Below are positions 17,001 to 26,632 of a stretch of DNA of 64,000 nt, in pieces. The translations under genes were made by a program, and so were the position numbers. This DNA is from Vibrio natriegens NBRC 15636 = ATCC 14048 = DSM 759 (GTDB lineage: Bacteria; Pseudomonadota; Gammaproteobacteria; Enterobacterales; Vibrionaceae), in contig NZ_CP141822.1 in the NCBI RefSeq assembly GCF_035621455.1, positions 310,001 to 374,000 on the forward strand, in the 5' to 3' direction. The notes beneath the pieces are model-generated. The model saw only the letters and a list, made by a program, of their open reading frames with translations. It searched no databases and was not told the DNA's origin. The first letter of the stretch is position 1; each line of letters begins with the position of its first letter.

Positions 17001-17980
17001 ACTGGCAAGACCTACAGGACTGGCATACCAAAGCTCGAGTGTTCGCTAAAGAGCTGAAAGTAGATATGCCTCCGATGGTGAAAATCAAAGTTGAGCCAGA
17101 TATGACGCTTGAGGTGACGCCAAATTTAGCCAAAGTACAAGGTAATATTAATCTGCCTTGGGGACGTATTGTCGTTGAAGAGTTACCACCAAGCGCGGTT
17201 GGCGTTTCGAGTGACGTAGTCATTTTGGATGAAAACTTACAGCCAGTTGATGACACTGTGGCAGTACCGTTTAATGTCGAGACCGATATTAATATTAAGA
17301 TTGGCGACGATTTTCAGCTGTCGGCATTTGGTCTGAAAGGTGGTCTGAGGGGTAACCTCAATGTCACCCAAAAAGACAAAGGTCCATTTATTGTTGGTGA
17401 AGTTAACATTGTCGATGGTTCCTACCGCTCATTTGGCCAAGATTTGGTGATTGATGAAGGTAAAATCATGATGAATGGCCCAGCGGATGAGCCTTATCTG
17501 TCGATTTCTGCCATCCGTAATCCTGATAACACGCAAGATGATGTGACCGCAGGTGTTCGTGTTACTGGCCCTGCATCTGACCCAAGTTTGGAGATCTTCT
17601 CAGATCCAGCTATGCCTCAGGCAAACGCGCTGTCCTACCTATTACGAGGTCAAGACATCGATGCAGAATCTGGTGGTAATGCCATGACCACTACCTTGAT
17701 TGGCTTGAGTCTGGCGAAAAGTGGTCGTGTTGTTGGGCAGATAGGTGAAGCCTTTGGCGTTCAAGACTTGCAACTTGATACTGCGGGATCGGGTGATGAC
17801 TCACAGGTGACGGTGAGTGGTTATATATTCCCGGGTCTTCAGGTGAAATATGGAGTCGGTATCTTTAACTCTCTAGGTGAATTTACTGTTCGTTACCGAT
17901 TAATGCAGGATCTGTATTTAGAAGCGGTTTCTGGTGTAGACAGTGCAGTTGATCTACTCTATCAATTCGAGTTTGATTAA
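14075..17980 (+). CDS. tamB: Translocation and assembly module inner-membrane subunit TamB
   Basis: A 1301-residue AsmA-like bridge protein. One N-terminal membrane helix (about residues 12-34) is followed by a very long repetitive beta-taco body and the C-terminal DUF490 domain (about 920-1301) that contacts TamA. The start overlaps tamA, so the two are translationally coupled; a second ATG directly follows the first. An acidic, T/S/E/D-rich linker at about residues 188-258 interrupts the first repeats. Current views favour a role in moving phospholipids to the outer membrane. Confidence 0.95.
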   Translation: MMQKMFKWTKWLSLGLIGLLLLIIILVSTVLFTHPGLKLAIWGVETAVPQLKVENVQGSLFPRFALENVSFVDETLNVDAKVERLTLAVNFRCFFDPRVCVDELSLQGVNFQMPELPPASDEPEEETPPLRSISTPVPIFVNKVSFNDINLNVLGNQVDWQDFTTALSMQGDRLVIAPTALNEINVALAPTDTEQAPTETDVAEVEKATAEGGESEGDESQSAPVAGTDTEVADSQTDATNATDSEIVKTADAEPQDIVLPEVWIPLTVDVRRLDIHHFKLAGETPVIVHHLGLVAKAGRDRVDLQTLELDMPEVEATLSTQVTLSADYPLSAQLDALVKHAEAKGQKLSLSASGSAGDLSLQATLSELTKAEIQAKIQPLKVQLPFDVTLNNVEAQWPLLGESDYQVAVPSLTAKGSLEGYEVALETKASGKDIPAVDVALNGKGTLEQIDLESLVVKTLGGELSGKVMANWAAPINWQADLNLQHIQPDLQWQEAEGDISGSLSTSGSLTEQGGWQVSLPTLDIDGVLRGYPLKVKGQLEASDKNGKAEDIQLTTQGLVLAHGPNQLSAKGKIDKQILMDVEVNFPDFAKSVPDLSGNMNGKIAVRGSLKEPNINLDLAVNKANWQQLAKVETVTLKGDVSPLPVPKANVSLVANNINYDGIKIDSADLDVSGDEKQHQLTLDVASDIVSTSLEIQGAFTQKPEMIWDGALTRLSLDTIQGPWALEKSTAVKVNIDKQIADVQAHCWLQADSSVCLSENISVGKSGEAKLAVNNFDFSQIKTLLPAETKLQGEVNAQAFAKWAPNMKPEVTLNVDMPQGQVEQALEQPITVGWESVSFKAALAKDKLDAQWLVDVADNGDLSGNVSLINVSAESPEIAGNVSLSTLHLDFLAPLIGEYSLFKANMNTDLALSGDVMHPRVNGQFLIDQIKLNGEVTPIDIDSGQVEINFKGHQADLNAGINTPDGKLEITGDADWQDLQDWHTKARVFAKELKVDMPPMVKIKVEPDMTLEVTPNLAKVQGNINLPWGRIVVEELPPSAVGVSSDVVILDENLQPVDDTVAVPFNVETDINIKIGDDFQLSAFGLKGGLRGNLNVTQKDKGPFIVGEVNIVDGSYRSFGQDLVIDEGKIMMNGPADEPYLSISAIRNPDNTQDDVTAGVRVTGPASDPSLEIFSDPAMPQANALSYLLRGQDIDAESGGNAMTTTLIGLSLAKSGRVVGQIGEAFGVQDLQLDTAGSGDDSQVTVSGYIFPGLQVKYGVGIFNSLGEFTVRYRLMQDLYLEAVSGVDSAVDLLYQFEFD

Positions 17981-18007
17981 AGCGTAACTCATAACTAAGG
18001 AGTGGTT

Positions 18008-18355
18008 ATGCAGCATTTAGTCTTTGTATACGGAACGTTACGCAAAGGAGAGTACAACCATCACTACTTGAGCTCGGGGCAATTCCTGGGGCTGCATGAA
18101 AGTGATGCTCAATATACCTTGTATGATTTAGGTCCATACCCTGGGGTGTCTCAAGGTCACCAAACCATACAAGGTGAAGTCTATCTGATTGATGACGATA
18201 CGCTAACGGCGCTGGATAAACTGGAAGATGTTCCGGTAGAGTACCGACGTGAGAGCATTAGCACGCCGTTTGGTCAGGCTTGGATTTACATTTATCAAGA
18301 TACCGAGCAGCTGACGGAAGAGATTGCATCCGGGGATTGGTGCCAAAGAGTATAG
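18008..18355 (+). CDS. ytfP: Gamma-glutamylcyclotransferase family protein (YtfP-like)
   Basis: A small 115-residue protein of the AIG2/GGCT fold: the substrate-loop motif VYGTLRKGEYNHHYL near the N-terminus, then GEVYLIDDDTLTALDKLED with the conserved acidic residue. I use the ATG at 18008, which has AAGGAG upstream; the in-frame GTG at 18002 overlaps that ribosome site. It follows tamB by 27 bp and may be cotranscribed. The substrate is not known for bacterial YtfP. Confidence 0.88.
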   Translation: MQHLVFVYGTLRKGEYNHHYLSSGQFLGLHESDAQYTLYDLGPYPGVSQGHQTIQGEVYLIDDDTLTALDKLEDVPVEYRRESISTPFGQAWIYIYQDTEQLTEEIASGDWCQRV

Positions 18356-18454
18356 GTCGGCCGAGTGTCACTGCTGAGTCTTATCATGGCTACGACGTTA
18401 GTCGCATACTATGTTGGTGTACAAATCGACTGAAGCTTATGTGACGTTCAGGCA

Positions 18455-18488
18455 TAAAAAAGAGCTGCGTATTTGCAGCTCTTTTTTC
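18455..18488. terminator. Bidirectional terminator between ytfP and ppa
   Basis: A stem of AGAGCTGC/GCAGCTCT is flanked by an A-run on the left and a T-run on the right, so it can stop transcripts from both convergent genes. Confidence 0.9.
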
Positions 18489-18501
18489 ATTCTGGTCGCA
18501 T

Positions 18502-19032
18502 TTATTTGTTTTGTGCGCGATCGTAAGATTCCAGGATTTCAGCTTTTGCGGCTTCCACGTCTGCCCAGCCATCAACCTTCACCCATTTACCGGATTCCAG
18601 TTCTTTGTAACGCTCAAAGAAATGCGTAATTTGCGCTTTCAGTAGCTCTGGGATGTCACCGACGTCTTGAATGTGCTCGTACTCTTTAGAGATTTTAGAG
18701 TGAGGAACCGCGACAACTTTAGCATCTTCACCAGATTCATCAGTCATTTTAAGCACACCAACAGGGCGGCAACGAATCACTGAACCTGGCATCAATGGGT
18801 ATGGAGTCGGAACAAGTACGTCTACAGGGTCACCATCTAGAGACAGTGTGTTGTTCACGTAACCGTAGTTACATGGGTAGAACATTGGTGCAGACATAAA
18901 ACGGTCAACAAATACAGCACCAGAGTCTTTATCTACTTCGTATTTAATTGGGTCTGCGTTTGCAGGAATTTCGATAACGACATAGATATCTTCAGGCAGA
19001 GATTTACCTGCTGGTACATGGTTTAGGCTCAT
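18502..19032 (-). CDS. ppa: Inorganic diphosphatase (Ppa)
   Basis: Family I soluble pyrophosphatase that hydrolyses PPi from biosynthesis. The start at 19032 ([19 protein letters not shown]) gives 176 residues as in E. coli, with AAGGAAG 9 bp upstream; the longer frame to 19050 is not needed. The signature DGDPVDVLV holds the metal-binding aspartates, and FYPCNYGYV and the lysines of [16 protein letters not shown] are present. It lies on the same strand downstream of fbp. Confidence 0.98.
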   Translation of the reverse strand: MSLNHVPAGKSLPEDIYVVIEIPANADPIKYEVDKDSGAVFVDRFMSAPMFYPCNYGYVNNTLSLDGDPVDVLVPTPYPLMPGSVIRCRPVGVLKMTDESGEDAKVVAVPHSKISKEYEHIQDVGDIPELLKAQITHFFERYKELESGKWVKVDGWADVEAAKAEILESYDRAQNK

Positions 19033-19104
19033 TTGAAACTTCCTTTTCATTGAGGATGAGGGAACCTCATCTTATTACGATTTATTCGCAACTCACTTTA
19101 GCGA

Positions 19105-19132
19105 CAAAAACACGGCAGGTAAACACCTGCCG
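19105..19132 (-). terminator. Terminator of fbp
   Basis: On the minus strand CGGCAGGT, loop GTTT, ACCTGCCG, then TGTTTTTGTC. Confidence 0.8.
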
Positions 19133-19146
19133 CGTTGGACAAAGGT

Positions 19147-20471
<1,325 letters not shown>

Positions 20472-21830
20472 ATGCACATCCATATCTTGGGTATCTGCGG
20501 CACGTTTATGGGTGGCGCGGCAATTTTAGCTCGCCAGCTCGGCCACAAAGTAACGGGCTCTGATGCGAATGTTTACCCTCCGATGAGCACATTACTGGAG
20601 TCTCAAGGTATTGAAATTATTGAAGGCTTCGACCCTTCTCAGCTTGATCCTGAACCTGACCTAGTCGTGATTGGCAATGCCATGAGTCGTGGCAACCCAT
20701 GCGTAGAGCATGTACTCAACAGCAACATGCGTTATACCTCCGGTCCGCAGTGGTTGAATGAGTTTTTACTTCACGATCGCTGGGTGCTAGCGGTGTCTGG
20801 GACGCATGGCAAAACGACCACTTCAAGCATGCTGGCTTGGATACTCGAAGACTGTGGTTACCAACCTGGTTTCCTGGTCGGGGGCGTATTGGGTAACTTT
20901 GGCGTTTCTGCTCGACTGGGAGAAAGCATGTTTTTCGTTGTTGAAGCAGATGAATACGACAGTGCTTTTTTCGACAAGCGTTCTAAGTTTGTCCATTACC
21001 ACCCACGTACGTTAATCATGAACAATCTTGAGTTTGATCATGCAGACATCTTCGACGATCTTGAGGCGATTAAGCGTCAATTTCACCATTTGGTACGTAC
21101 TGTTCCGGGCAATGGTCTTATTCTGTCTCCTAAACAAGATCAGGCACTTGCTGATGTACTTGAGCGCGGTTGTTGGACAGAAAAGCAGTTTTCTGGTGAA
21201 GATGGCGACTGGCAAGCGCATAAACTGGTCGTCGATGGCTCGAAGTTCGAAGTATCGCTGCAAGGTGAGAAAGTCGGTGTTGTTGAGTGGGACTTAGTGG
21301 GCGACCACAACGTGGATAATGCACTGATGGCAATAGCTGCTGCAAGGCACGTCGGTGTGACTCCAGAGTTAGCCTGTCAGGCATTGGGCCGCTTTATCAA
21401 TACCAAACGCCGCTTAGAGCTTAAGGGTGAAGAGCAAGGTGTGACGGTTTACGACGATTTTGCTCATCATCCTACCGCTATTGAACTAACGGTTGGTGGC
21501 CTGCGTAACAAAGTGGGTAACAAACGTATCTTAGCAGTACTGGAGCCTCGCTCTGCCACCATGAAGCGTGGTGTGCACAAGAATACGCTGGCGGACTCAT
21601 TGCACAGTGCCGATGAAGTGTTCTTGTTCCAGCCAGACAATATTGAATGGTCGGTACAGGAAATTGCAGACCAATGCCAGCAACCAGCTTTTGTTGACGC
21701 TGATTTGGACCGTTTTGTTGCGAAAATCGTTGAACGTGCAAAGCCTGATGATCAAATTCTGGTTATGAGCAATGGTGGCTTTGGCGGTATTCACGGTAAA
21801 CTTCTCGAACAATTAAAACAAAAAGCTTAA
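20472..21830 (+). CDS. mpl: UDP-N-acetylmuramate:L-Ala-gamma-D-Glu-meso-DAP ligase (Mpl)
   Basis: Recycles the murein tripeptide by joining it to UDP-MurNAc, saving de novo steps of peptidoglycan synthesis. It has 452 residues of the Mur ligase family. The N-terminal Rossmann segment [14 protein letters not shown] binds UDP, the ATP P-loop is [14 protein letters not shown] (about residues 112-125), and [16 protein letters not shown] marks the C-terminal domain. It lies five bases upstream of ubiX, the two likely forming an operon. Confidence 0.97.
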   Translation: MHIHILGICGTFMGGAAILARQLGHKVTGSDANVYPPMSTLLESQGIEIIEGFDPSQLDPEPDLVVIGNAMSRGNPCVEHVLNSNMRYTSGPQWLNEFLLHDRWVLAVSGTHGKTTTSSMLAWILEDCGYQPGFLVGGVLGNFGVSARLGESMFFVVEADEYDSAFFDKRSKFVHYHPRTLIMNNLEFDHADIFDDLEAIKRQFHHLVRTVPGNGLILSPKQDQALADVLERGCWTEKQFSGEDGDWQAHKLVVDGSKFEVSLQGEKVGVVEWDLVGDHNVDNALMAIAAARHVGVTPELACQALGRFINTKRRLELKGEEQGVTVYDDFAHHPTAIELTVGGLRNKVGNKRILAVLEPRSATMKRGVHKNTLADSLHSADEVFLFQPDNIEWSVQEIADQCQQPAFVDADLDRFVAKIVERAKPDDQILVMSNGGFGGIHGKLLEQLKQKA

Positions 21831-21835
21831 TCCTT

Positions 21836-22471
21836 ATGTCTCACAAAAAACATCAACAAAAAAAAGCCATTACCCTAGCACTTACTGGTGCTTCTGGTGC
21901 GCCTTATGGCTTGAGACTTCTGGAATGTTTGGTCGCTGCGGATTATCACGTCTATGTGTTGATATCTTCCGCAGCGAGGGTTGTGATGGCAACCGAGCAT
22001 GACCTGAAGCTGCCAAGTGGTCCTGAAGCGGCGCAAAAAGCGCTGGTGGAGCACCTGAAGTGTAACCCTGACAACATTACTGTCTGTGGTAAAGATGATT
22101 GGTTCTCGCCAGTGGCTTCAGGCTCTGCGGCTCCAAAACAAATGGTGGTTTGTCCGTGTTCGGCGGGCAGCGTCGCGGCGATTGCACACGGTATGTCGGA
22201 TAACCTGATTGAGCGTGCCGCTGATGTGGTGATGAAAGAGCGTGGCCAGCTACTTCTGGTAGTGCGTGAAACGCCATTTTCGACCCTGCATCTGGAAAAT
22301 ATGCACAAGCTATCGCAAATGGGCGTAACCATCATGCCTGCAGCGCCGGGTTTTTATCATCAGCCAAAGACTATCGAAGACTTAATCGACTTTATGGTGG
22401 CGCGAATTCTCGACCATCTGGGGATTGAGCAAGGATTGGTTCCGCGCTGGGGATACGACCAACGTTCATAA
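21836..22471 (+). CDS. ubiX: Flavin prenyltransferase UbiX
   Basis: Makes prenylated FMN, the cofactor of the UbiD decarboxylase in ubiquinone biosynthesis. It has 211 residues with a flavodoxin-like fold: [17 protein letters not shown] at the N-terminus, the [13 protein letters not shown] loop and the [15 protein letters not shown] segment are characteristic. It follows mpl by 5 bp and ends before an unusually strong terminator. Confidence 0.95.
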   Translation: MSHKKHQQKKAITLALTGASGAPYGLRLLECLVAADYHVYVLISSAARVVMATEHDLKLPSGPEAAQKALVEHLKCNPDNITVCGKDDWFSPVASGSAAPKQMVVCPCSAGSVAAIAHGMSDNLIERAADVVMKERGQLLLVVRETPFSTLHLENMHKLSQMGVTIMPAAPGFYHQPKTIEDLIDFMVARILDHLGIEQGLVPRWGYDQRS

Positions 22472-22509
22472 ATAGTTATCTTGCTACGTAGCCTGATCTT
22501 CATCTAAGT

Positions 22510-22552
22510 CCCAAACCCCCTCGCGTAACCTAGCATCGCGAGGGGGTTTGGG
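22510..22552 (+). terminator. Terminator after ubiX, 16-bp perfect stem
   Basis: CCCAAACCCCCTCGCG (22510-22525) pairs without mismatch with 22537-22552; the loop is 11 nt. The 3' tail lacks a long T-run, but the T-rich part is within the stem. It isolates the mpl-ubiX transcript from the thiamine operon. Confidence 0.75.
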
Positions 22553-22566
22553 TATACAATCCATCC

Positions 22567-22702
22567 AACTCATCGGGGAGCAACCCCATTTTGTATTGTG
22601 TTGATCAATACTTAAGGGCGCTGAGACCTAATGGCTTAACCTAGTTAGGCTACGGGGACCCGTAATACCTGAACCAGATAATGCTGGCGTAGGAATTGAG
22701 TC
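22567..22702 (+). ncRNA. TPP riboswitch (thi box)
   Basis: The conserved CTGAGA core is at 22621-22626, and the 3' thi-box ACCTGAACCAGATAATGC begins at 22667, continuing as TGGCGTAGGAA. P1 is formed by ACTCA (22568-22572) with TGAGT (22697-22701). A 5' GGGGAGC is followed by an extra GTATTG/CAATAC hairpin, which is an enlarged P3 arm. It lies about 80 bp upstream of the thiB start, so thiamine pyrophosphate should lower expression of thiBPQ. Confidence 0.95.
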
Positions 22703-22783
22703 TGGATATTAGCAATCCCAAATAGCCACCTCATACCTGTGCCGCTCAACTAATTTCTCTGAAATACACGTGGAGAGCGAGCA

Positions 22784-23776
22784 GTGAAAACCACTCTAAG
22801 CCTAATTGCCCTTGCTGCAATGACAACAACTTCAGCGTTTGCTGCTGAAAACACATTAACCATCTACACCTACGACTCATTCACTGCGGATTGGGGACCG
22901 GGTCCTAAACTCGAACAAGCTTTTGAAGCGAAATGTGGTTGTGACGTAAATTTCGTTGCTCTTGATGATGGCGTATCGATTTTGAACCGTCTTCGCTTAG
23001 AAGGCAGTAATAGCAAAGCCGATATTGTTCTGGGTCTGGACAACAATCTGATGGTCGAGGCACAGAAAACGGGTCTACTTACAGAGCACAAGGTCGATAC
23101 CTCTAAAACCATTTTACCAACGGGCTGGGACGATAAAACATTCGTGCCTTACGACTATGGTTATTTCGCGTTCGTTTACAATAAAGAAAAATTGGCAAAC
23201 CCGCCAAAAAGCATGAAAGAGCTGGTGGAAGAGCGTGATGATCTTAAAGTGATTTATCAGGACCCTCGTACTTCAACTCCGGGGCAGGGTTTGATGCTGT
23301 GGATGAAATCAATCTATGGCGACAATGCTACCCAAGCTTGGCAGCAATTGGCTGGCAAAACCGTTACCGTGACTAAAGGTTGGTCTGAAGCATATTCCAT
23401 GTTCCTAAATGGTGAGTCTGACTTAGTGCTTTCTTACACGACATCACCAGCCTACCACCTGATTGCAGAGCAAGACGCTAAGTTTGCTACCGCTGATTTT
23501 GCTGAAGGGCATTACATGCAAGTGGAAGTTGCTGCCAAAGTGAAAGATTCGAAGAATGCTGAGTTGGCTGACGAATTCATGAATTTCATTTTGAGTGATG
23601 AATTCCAGTCAGCAATGCCAACGGGTAACTGGATGTACCCAGTCACTGACGTTGCGCTTCCAAAAGGCTTTGAAACCTTGAACGTACCAAGTAAGCCACT
23701 GAGCTTTAGCGCCGAAGAAGTGGCGAAAATGCGTAAGACTTGGATTCGTGAATGGCAAAGCGCCCTGACTTTCTAA
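22784..23776 (+). CDS. thiB: Thiamine ABC transporter substrate-binding protein (ThiB)
   Basis: Periplasmic thiamine/TPP-binding protein of 330 residues with signal peptide (MKTTLSLIALAAMTTTSAFA). The mature start NTLTIYTYDSFTADWGPGP and the PFDYGYF-like segment VPYDYGYFAFVYNKE are typical of TbpA. The start codon is GTG with GGAGAG upstream. It is the first gene of thiB-thiP-thiQ under the TPP riboswitch. Confidence 0.95.
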   Translation: MKTTLSLIALAAMTTTSAFAAENTLTIYTYDSFTADWGPGPKLEQAFEAKCGCDVNFVALDDGVSILNRLRLEGSNSKADIVLGLDNNLMVEAQKTGLLTEHKVDTSKTILPTGWDDKTFVPYDYGYFAFVYNKEKLANPPKSMKELVEERDDLKVIYQDPRTSTPGQGLMLWMKSIYGDNATQAWQQLAGKTVTVTKGWSEAYSMFLNGESDLVLSYTTSPAYHLIAEQDAKFATADFAEGHYMQVEVAAKVKDSKNAELADEFMNFILSDEFQSAMPTGNWMYPVTDVALPKGFETLNVPSKPLSFSAEEVAKMRKTWIREWQSALTF

Positions 23777-23785
23777 GAGTTACCT

Positions 23786-25378
23786 TTGAATACTGTACCC
23801 AAATTAGGCATAGGGGTCGCGATAGTCATCGCGGCCTTTGTTCTTTCTGCGCTGAGTGCTTTAGCTTTTCAGGCTCCGTCTCTGGATGTGTTGCTGATTT
23901 GGCATGATCCCTATTATCAGCACGTTACTAAGTTCAGCTTCTATCAGGCTTTTTTATCCACGTTGATTAGTGTGGGTTTAGCGATTCCCGTCGCCCATTC
24001 GCTTTCCCGCCGTGAATTTTTCGGTAAGTCATTACTGCTCAAACTGTTCGCTTCCACCTTAGTTCTGCCTGTTTTAGTCGGTGTTTTTGGATTGTTGTCG
24101 ATATATGGCAACAGCGGTTTGATTGCCCAATGGTTACAAACCCTTGATGCCAAGCTGCCATTTTCTATCTATGGCTTGAACGGTATTTTACTTGCGCATG
24201 TGTTCTTTAATCTGCCTTATGCTGCGCGGTTATTGTTGCAAACACTGGAGTCGATTCCTGCTGAGCAACATAAGCTATGTGCTCATCTCGGCATGAGCCA
24301 TTGGGATAAGTTTCGTTGGGTTGAGTGGCCTCGATTAAGACAACAATTGCCACATGTAAGCGGCCTCGTTTTTATGCTGTGCTTTACCAGTTTTGCCACG
24401 GTGATGGCTCTGGGAGGCGGGCCTAAATCAACCACCATTGAGTTGGCTATTTACCAAGCGATAAAATTTGACTTTGACCTGCAGGCCGGCGCGCTACTAG
24501 CACTGTGGCAAATGTTGTTGTGCGGAGGTATCGCGATAGGCGTTCAGAAGCTGACAAAGCCAGTTTCTATAAGCTCTGGCAGCACATCGGTACAGCAATA
24601 CTTAACGAAGGATCATGGGTGGTCAAAAGCTTGGGATAGCTTTTGGATCATGGGTGCATTTTTACTGGTTATCCCACCACTTGCGATGGTGATTCTAAGC
24701 GGAATAAATCAACAGGTTGGCTCGGTATTAAATGACGAACGTTTTTGGTCTGCGCTATTTAACTCTTTAAAAGTTGCAGCAATGGCGAGCACTCTTGCAG
24801 TGGCTGCTGGCGTTTCCATTTTGCTCACCAGTCGGCGTTGGCGTCTGGAGTATAAAAACTCACGGGCGGATCACATTGAGTTGGTTGGTACCATTATTTT
24901 GGTAACGCCGGGTCTGGTGATCAGCACTGGTTTGTTTTTGTTGCTCCGTTCCTTTACCGATGTTTTCAGTCTGGCATTTTTTGTCGTCATACTTGTCAAC
25001 GGTTTGATGGCGCTGCCGTATGTGATTAAGACGTTAGCACAGCCGATGTTACACATTGAACAGCAATATCAATACGTTTGTGCCAGCTTAGGAATGCGAG
25101 GCTGGCAGCGATTTAAAGTTGTGGAATGGCGAGCACTACGTAAACCTTTTGCTCACGCTTTCGCAATCAGCTTTATGTTTGCGATAGGGGACTTAAGTGC
25201 GATTGCGCTATTTGGCGGACAAGAATTCAGAACCTTGCCGCTGTATTTATTCCAACTGCTCGGCAGTTATCAGATGGAAGCGGCAGCGGTGGTTTCGGTC
25301 ACCTTACTCTTGCTTAGTGTTGGCTGCTTTACTCTGATTGAAAAAGTATTAAAAACGAAGGAGAGCGCACAATGTTAG
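23786..25378 (+). CDS. thiP: Thiamine ABC transporter permease (ThiP)
   Basis: A 530-residue inner-membrane protein with a duplicated permease unit, about twelve hydrophobic segments. It has two EAA-like loops (HLGMSHWDKFRWVEWPRLR near residues 169-187 and SLGMRGWQRFKVVEWRALR near 432-450) that dock the ATPase. Translation starts at TTG 9 bp after thiB. It overlaps thiQ by 7 bp. Confidence 0.95.
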   Translation: MNTVPKLGIGVAIVIAAFVLSALSALAFQAPSLDVLLIWHDPYYQHVTKFSFYQAFLSTLISVGLAIPVAHSLSRREFFGKSLLLKLFASTLVLPVLVGVFGLLSIYGNSGLIAQWLQTLDAKLPFSIYGLNGILLAHVFFNLPYAARLLLQTLESIPAEQHKLCAHLGMSHWDKFRWVEWPRLRQQLPHVSGLVFMLCFTSFATVMALGGGPKSTTIELAIYQAIKFDFDLQAGALLALWQMLLCGGIAIGVQKLTKPVSISSGSTSVQQYLTKDHGWSKAWDSFWIMGAFLLVIPPLAMVILSGINQQVGSVLNDERFWSALFNSLKVAAMASTLAVAAGVSILLTSRRWRLEYKNSRADHIELVGTIILVTPGLVISTGLFLLLRSFTDVFSLAFFVVILVNGLMALPYVIKTLAQPMLHIEQQYQYVCASLGMRGWQRFKVVEWRALRKPFAHAFAISFMFAIGDLSAIALFGGQEFRTLPLYLFQLLGSYQMEAAAVVSVTLLLLSVGCFTLIEKVLKTKESAQC

Positions 25379-26076
25379 TGTTAGATGATGTGCAATACAC
25401 CTATCAAAGTGAACTGTTTCGTTTTGATTTGACCATTGAGCACGGTCAGATTGTCTCGTTGATGGGGCCGAGTGGGGCGGGTAAATCGACATTGTTGGCA
25501 CTGGTCGCTGGCTTTATCCATCCTGACCAAGGGGATATCCAAGTTGATGGCGAATCCATTGTCGGTAAAGAACCTTATCTGCGTCCATTCTCAATGTTGT
25601 TTCAGGAGCATAACTTGTTTGCTCATTTGTCGGTGCGCGACAACATCAGTTTAGGATTGCATCCGGGCTTAAAGCTCACCGCAGACCAAAAGCTTCAGGT
25701 TGAGCAAGCCGCACAGCAGGTTGGTGTTGCAGAGTACCTCGAACGCTTGCCTGAGCATCTCTCTGGTGGTCAACGCCAACGTGTTGCGTTAGCACGTTGT
25801 TTTGTCCAGCCTCATCCAGTGTGGCTGTTAGATGAACCTTTCTCTGCGCTCGATCCTGTGCTACGTGAAGAGATGCTTAGCTTAGTGAAAAGGTTGGCTG
25901 CAGAGCGGAGAATTACCGTACTTATGGTGACCCATCATCTCAATGATGCAAAAGCCATAGCAAGTCACTTTGCGTTTGTTGCGGGTGGAAAAATTGAGGC
26001 GGCAGGTGAGATAGGTCAGCTCTGCGTGACACATTCAAGTGAGGCTTTACAAGCCTTCGTTCGGGCCGCTGGGTAA
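25372..26076 (+). CDS. thiQ: Thiamine ABC transporter ATP-binding protein (ThiQ)
   Basis: A 234-residue ATPase. Walker A GPSGAGKST is near residues 32-40, the signature is LSGGQRQRVALARC, Walker B is VWLLDEPFSALD, and an H-loop lies in VTHHLNDAKAIA. The ATG overlaps the end of thiP, implying translational coupling. It completes the thiamine importer and is followed by a terminator. Confidence 0.96.
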   Translation: MLVLDDVQYTYQSELFRFDLTIEHGQIVSLMGPSGAGKSTLLALVAGFIHPDQGDIQVDGESIVGKEPYLRPFSMLFQEHNLFAHLSVRDNISLGLHPGLKLTADQKLQVEQAAQQVGVAEYLERLPEHLSGGQRQRVALARCFVQPHPVWLLDEPFSALDPVLREEMLSLVKRLAAERRITVLMVTHHLNDAKAIASHFAFVAGGKIEAAGEIGQLCVTHSSEALQAFVRAAG

Positions 26077-26097
26077 GCTCTATTGGGTTAGAAAAAC

Positions 26098-26125
26098 AAA
26101 AGGTTGATGTAAACATCAACCTTTT
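26098..26125. terminator. Terminator of the thiBPQ operon and universal stress gene
   Basis: AGGTTGATG, loop TAAA, CATCAACCT, with A-run before and T-run after, so it is usable from both sides by the convergent thiBPQ and universal stress protein transcripts. Confidence 0.88.
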
Positions 26126-26151
26126 TCTTTTGTCTCGATCGTTTAGTGACT

Positions 26152-26589
26152 TTAGCTTTGTGGCTTCACTACCATCACGTTGACGGGAGAATACTCCACC
26201 ACCTTGCTGGCTACAGAGCCGAGCATCACTTTATTGATTTTCGAACGCTTGTGGCTTGGCATGATGATCAGGTCAATCCCTAAACGCTTAGCGTGTTCAA
26301 TAATGGTCGTGTACGGTTTACCTTCTGCCACGTGGATACTATAGGTGACGTCTTCCTTGATGTTGTCTTCCGCAAACGTCGTTAACTGCTTTTCGACATC
26401 TTGCTTCATCTTTAGGGCAGCATCTTTCGGAAAGTAAGTCGCGACCATCGACATATGGATTCCAGGTACAACCGTCAGCAAATGGATGACCGCATTCGCT
26501 TGCTTCGCATGCCAAACAGCCAGTTCAACCGCTCGGTCTGAGAAGCCTTGATCATTAAGGTCTACCGGAACAAGAATTTGTTTATACAT
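26152..26589 (-). CDS. Universal stress protein (UspA family), linked to TRAP transporter
   Basis: A 145-residue Rossmann-like protein with the ATP-binding C-terminal signature (LIIMPSHKRSKINKVMLGSVASKVVEYSPVNV in outline: G at the SV loop, then VMVVK). It has an N-terminal ILVPVDLND. It sits 43 bp after the TRAP permease on the same strand. Such TRAP-linked UspA proteins (TeaD in Halomonas is the studied case) bind ATP and tune transporter activity; that role here is inference. Confidence 0.92.
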   Translation of the reverse strand: MYKQILVPVDLNDQGFSDRAVELAVWHAKQANAVIHLLTVVPGIHMSMVATYFPKDAALKMKQDVEKQLTTFAEDNIKEDVTYSIHVAEGKPYTTIIEHAKRLGIDLIIMPSHKRSKINKVMLGSVASKVVEYSPVNVMVVKPQS

Positions 26590-26607
26590 TCAATTTCTCT
26601 CACTCAG

Positions 26608-26626
26608 CCCCCGGTCTCCCGGGGGG
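26608..26626. repeat. GC-rich hairpin between TRAP permease and Usp gene
   Basis: CCCCCGG and CCGGGGG around a short TCTC loop, seven G-C pairs, in the 43-bp gap. It could lower read-through or protect the permease mRNA. No T-tract follows on the minus strand. Confidence 0.5.
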
Positions 26627-26632
26627 AATCGT

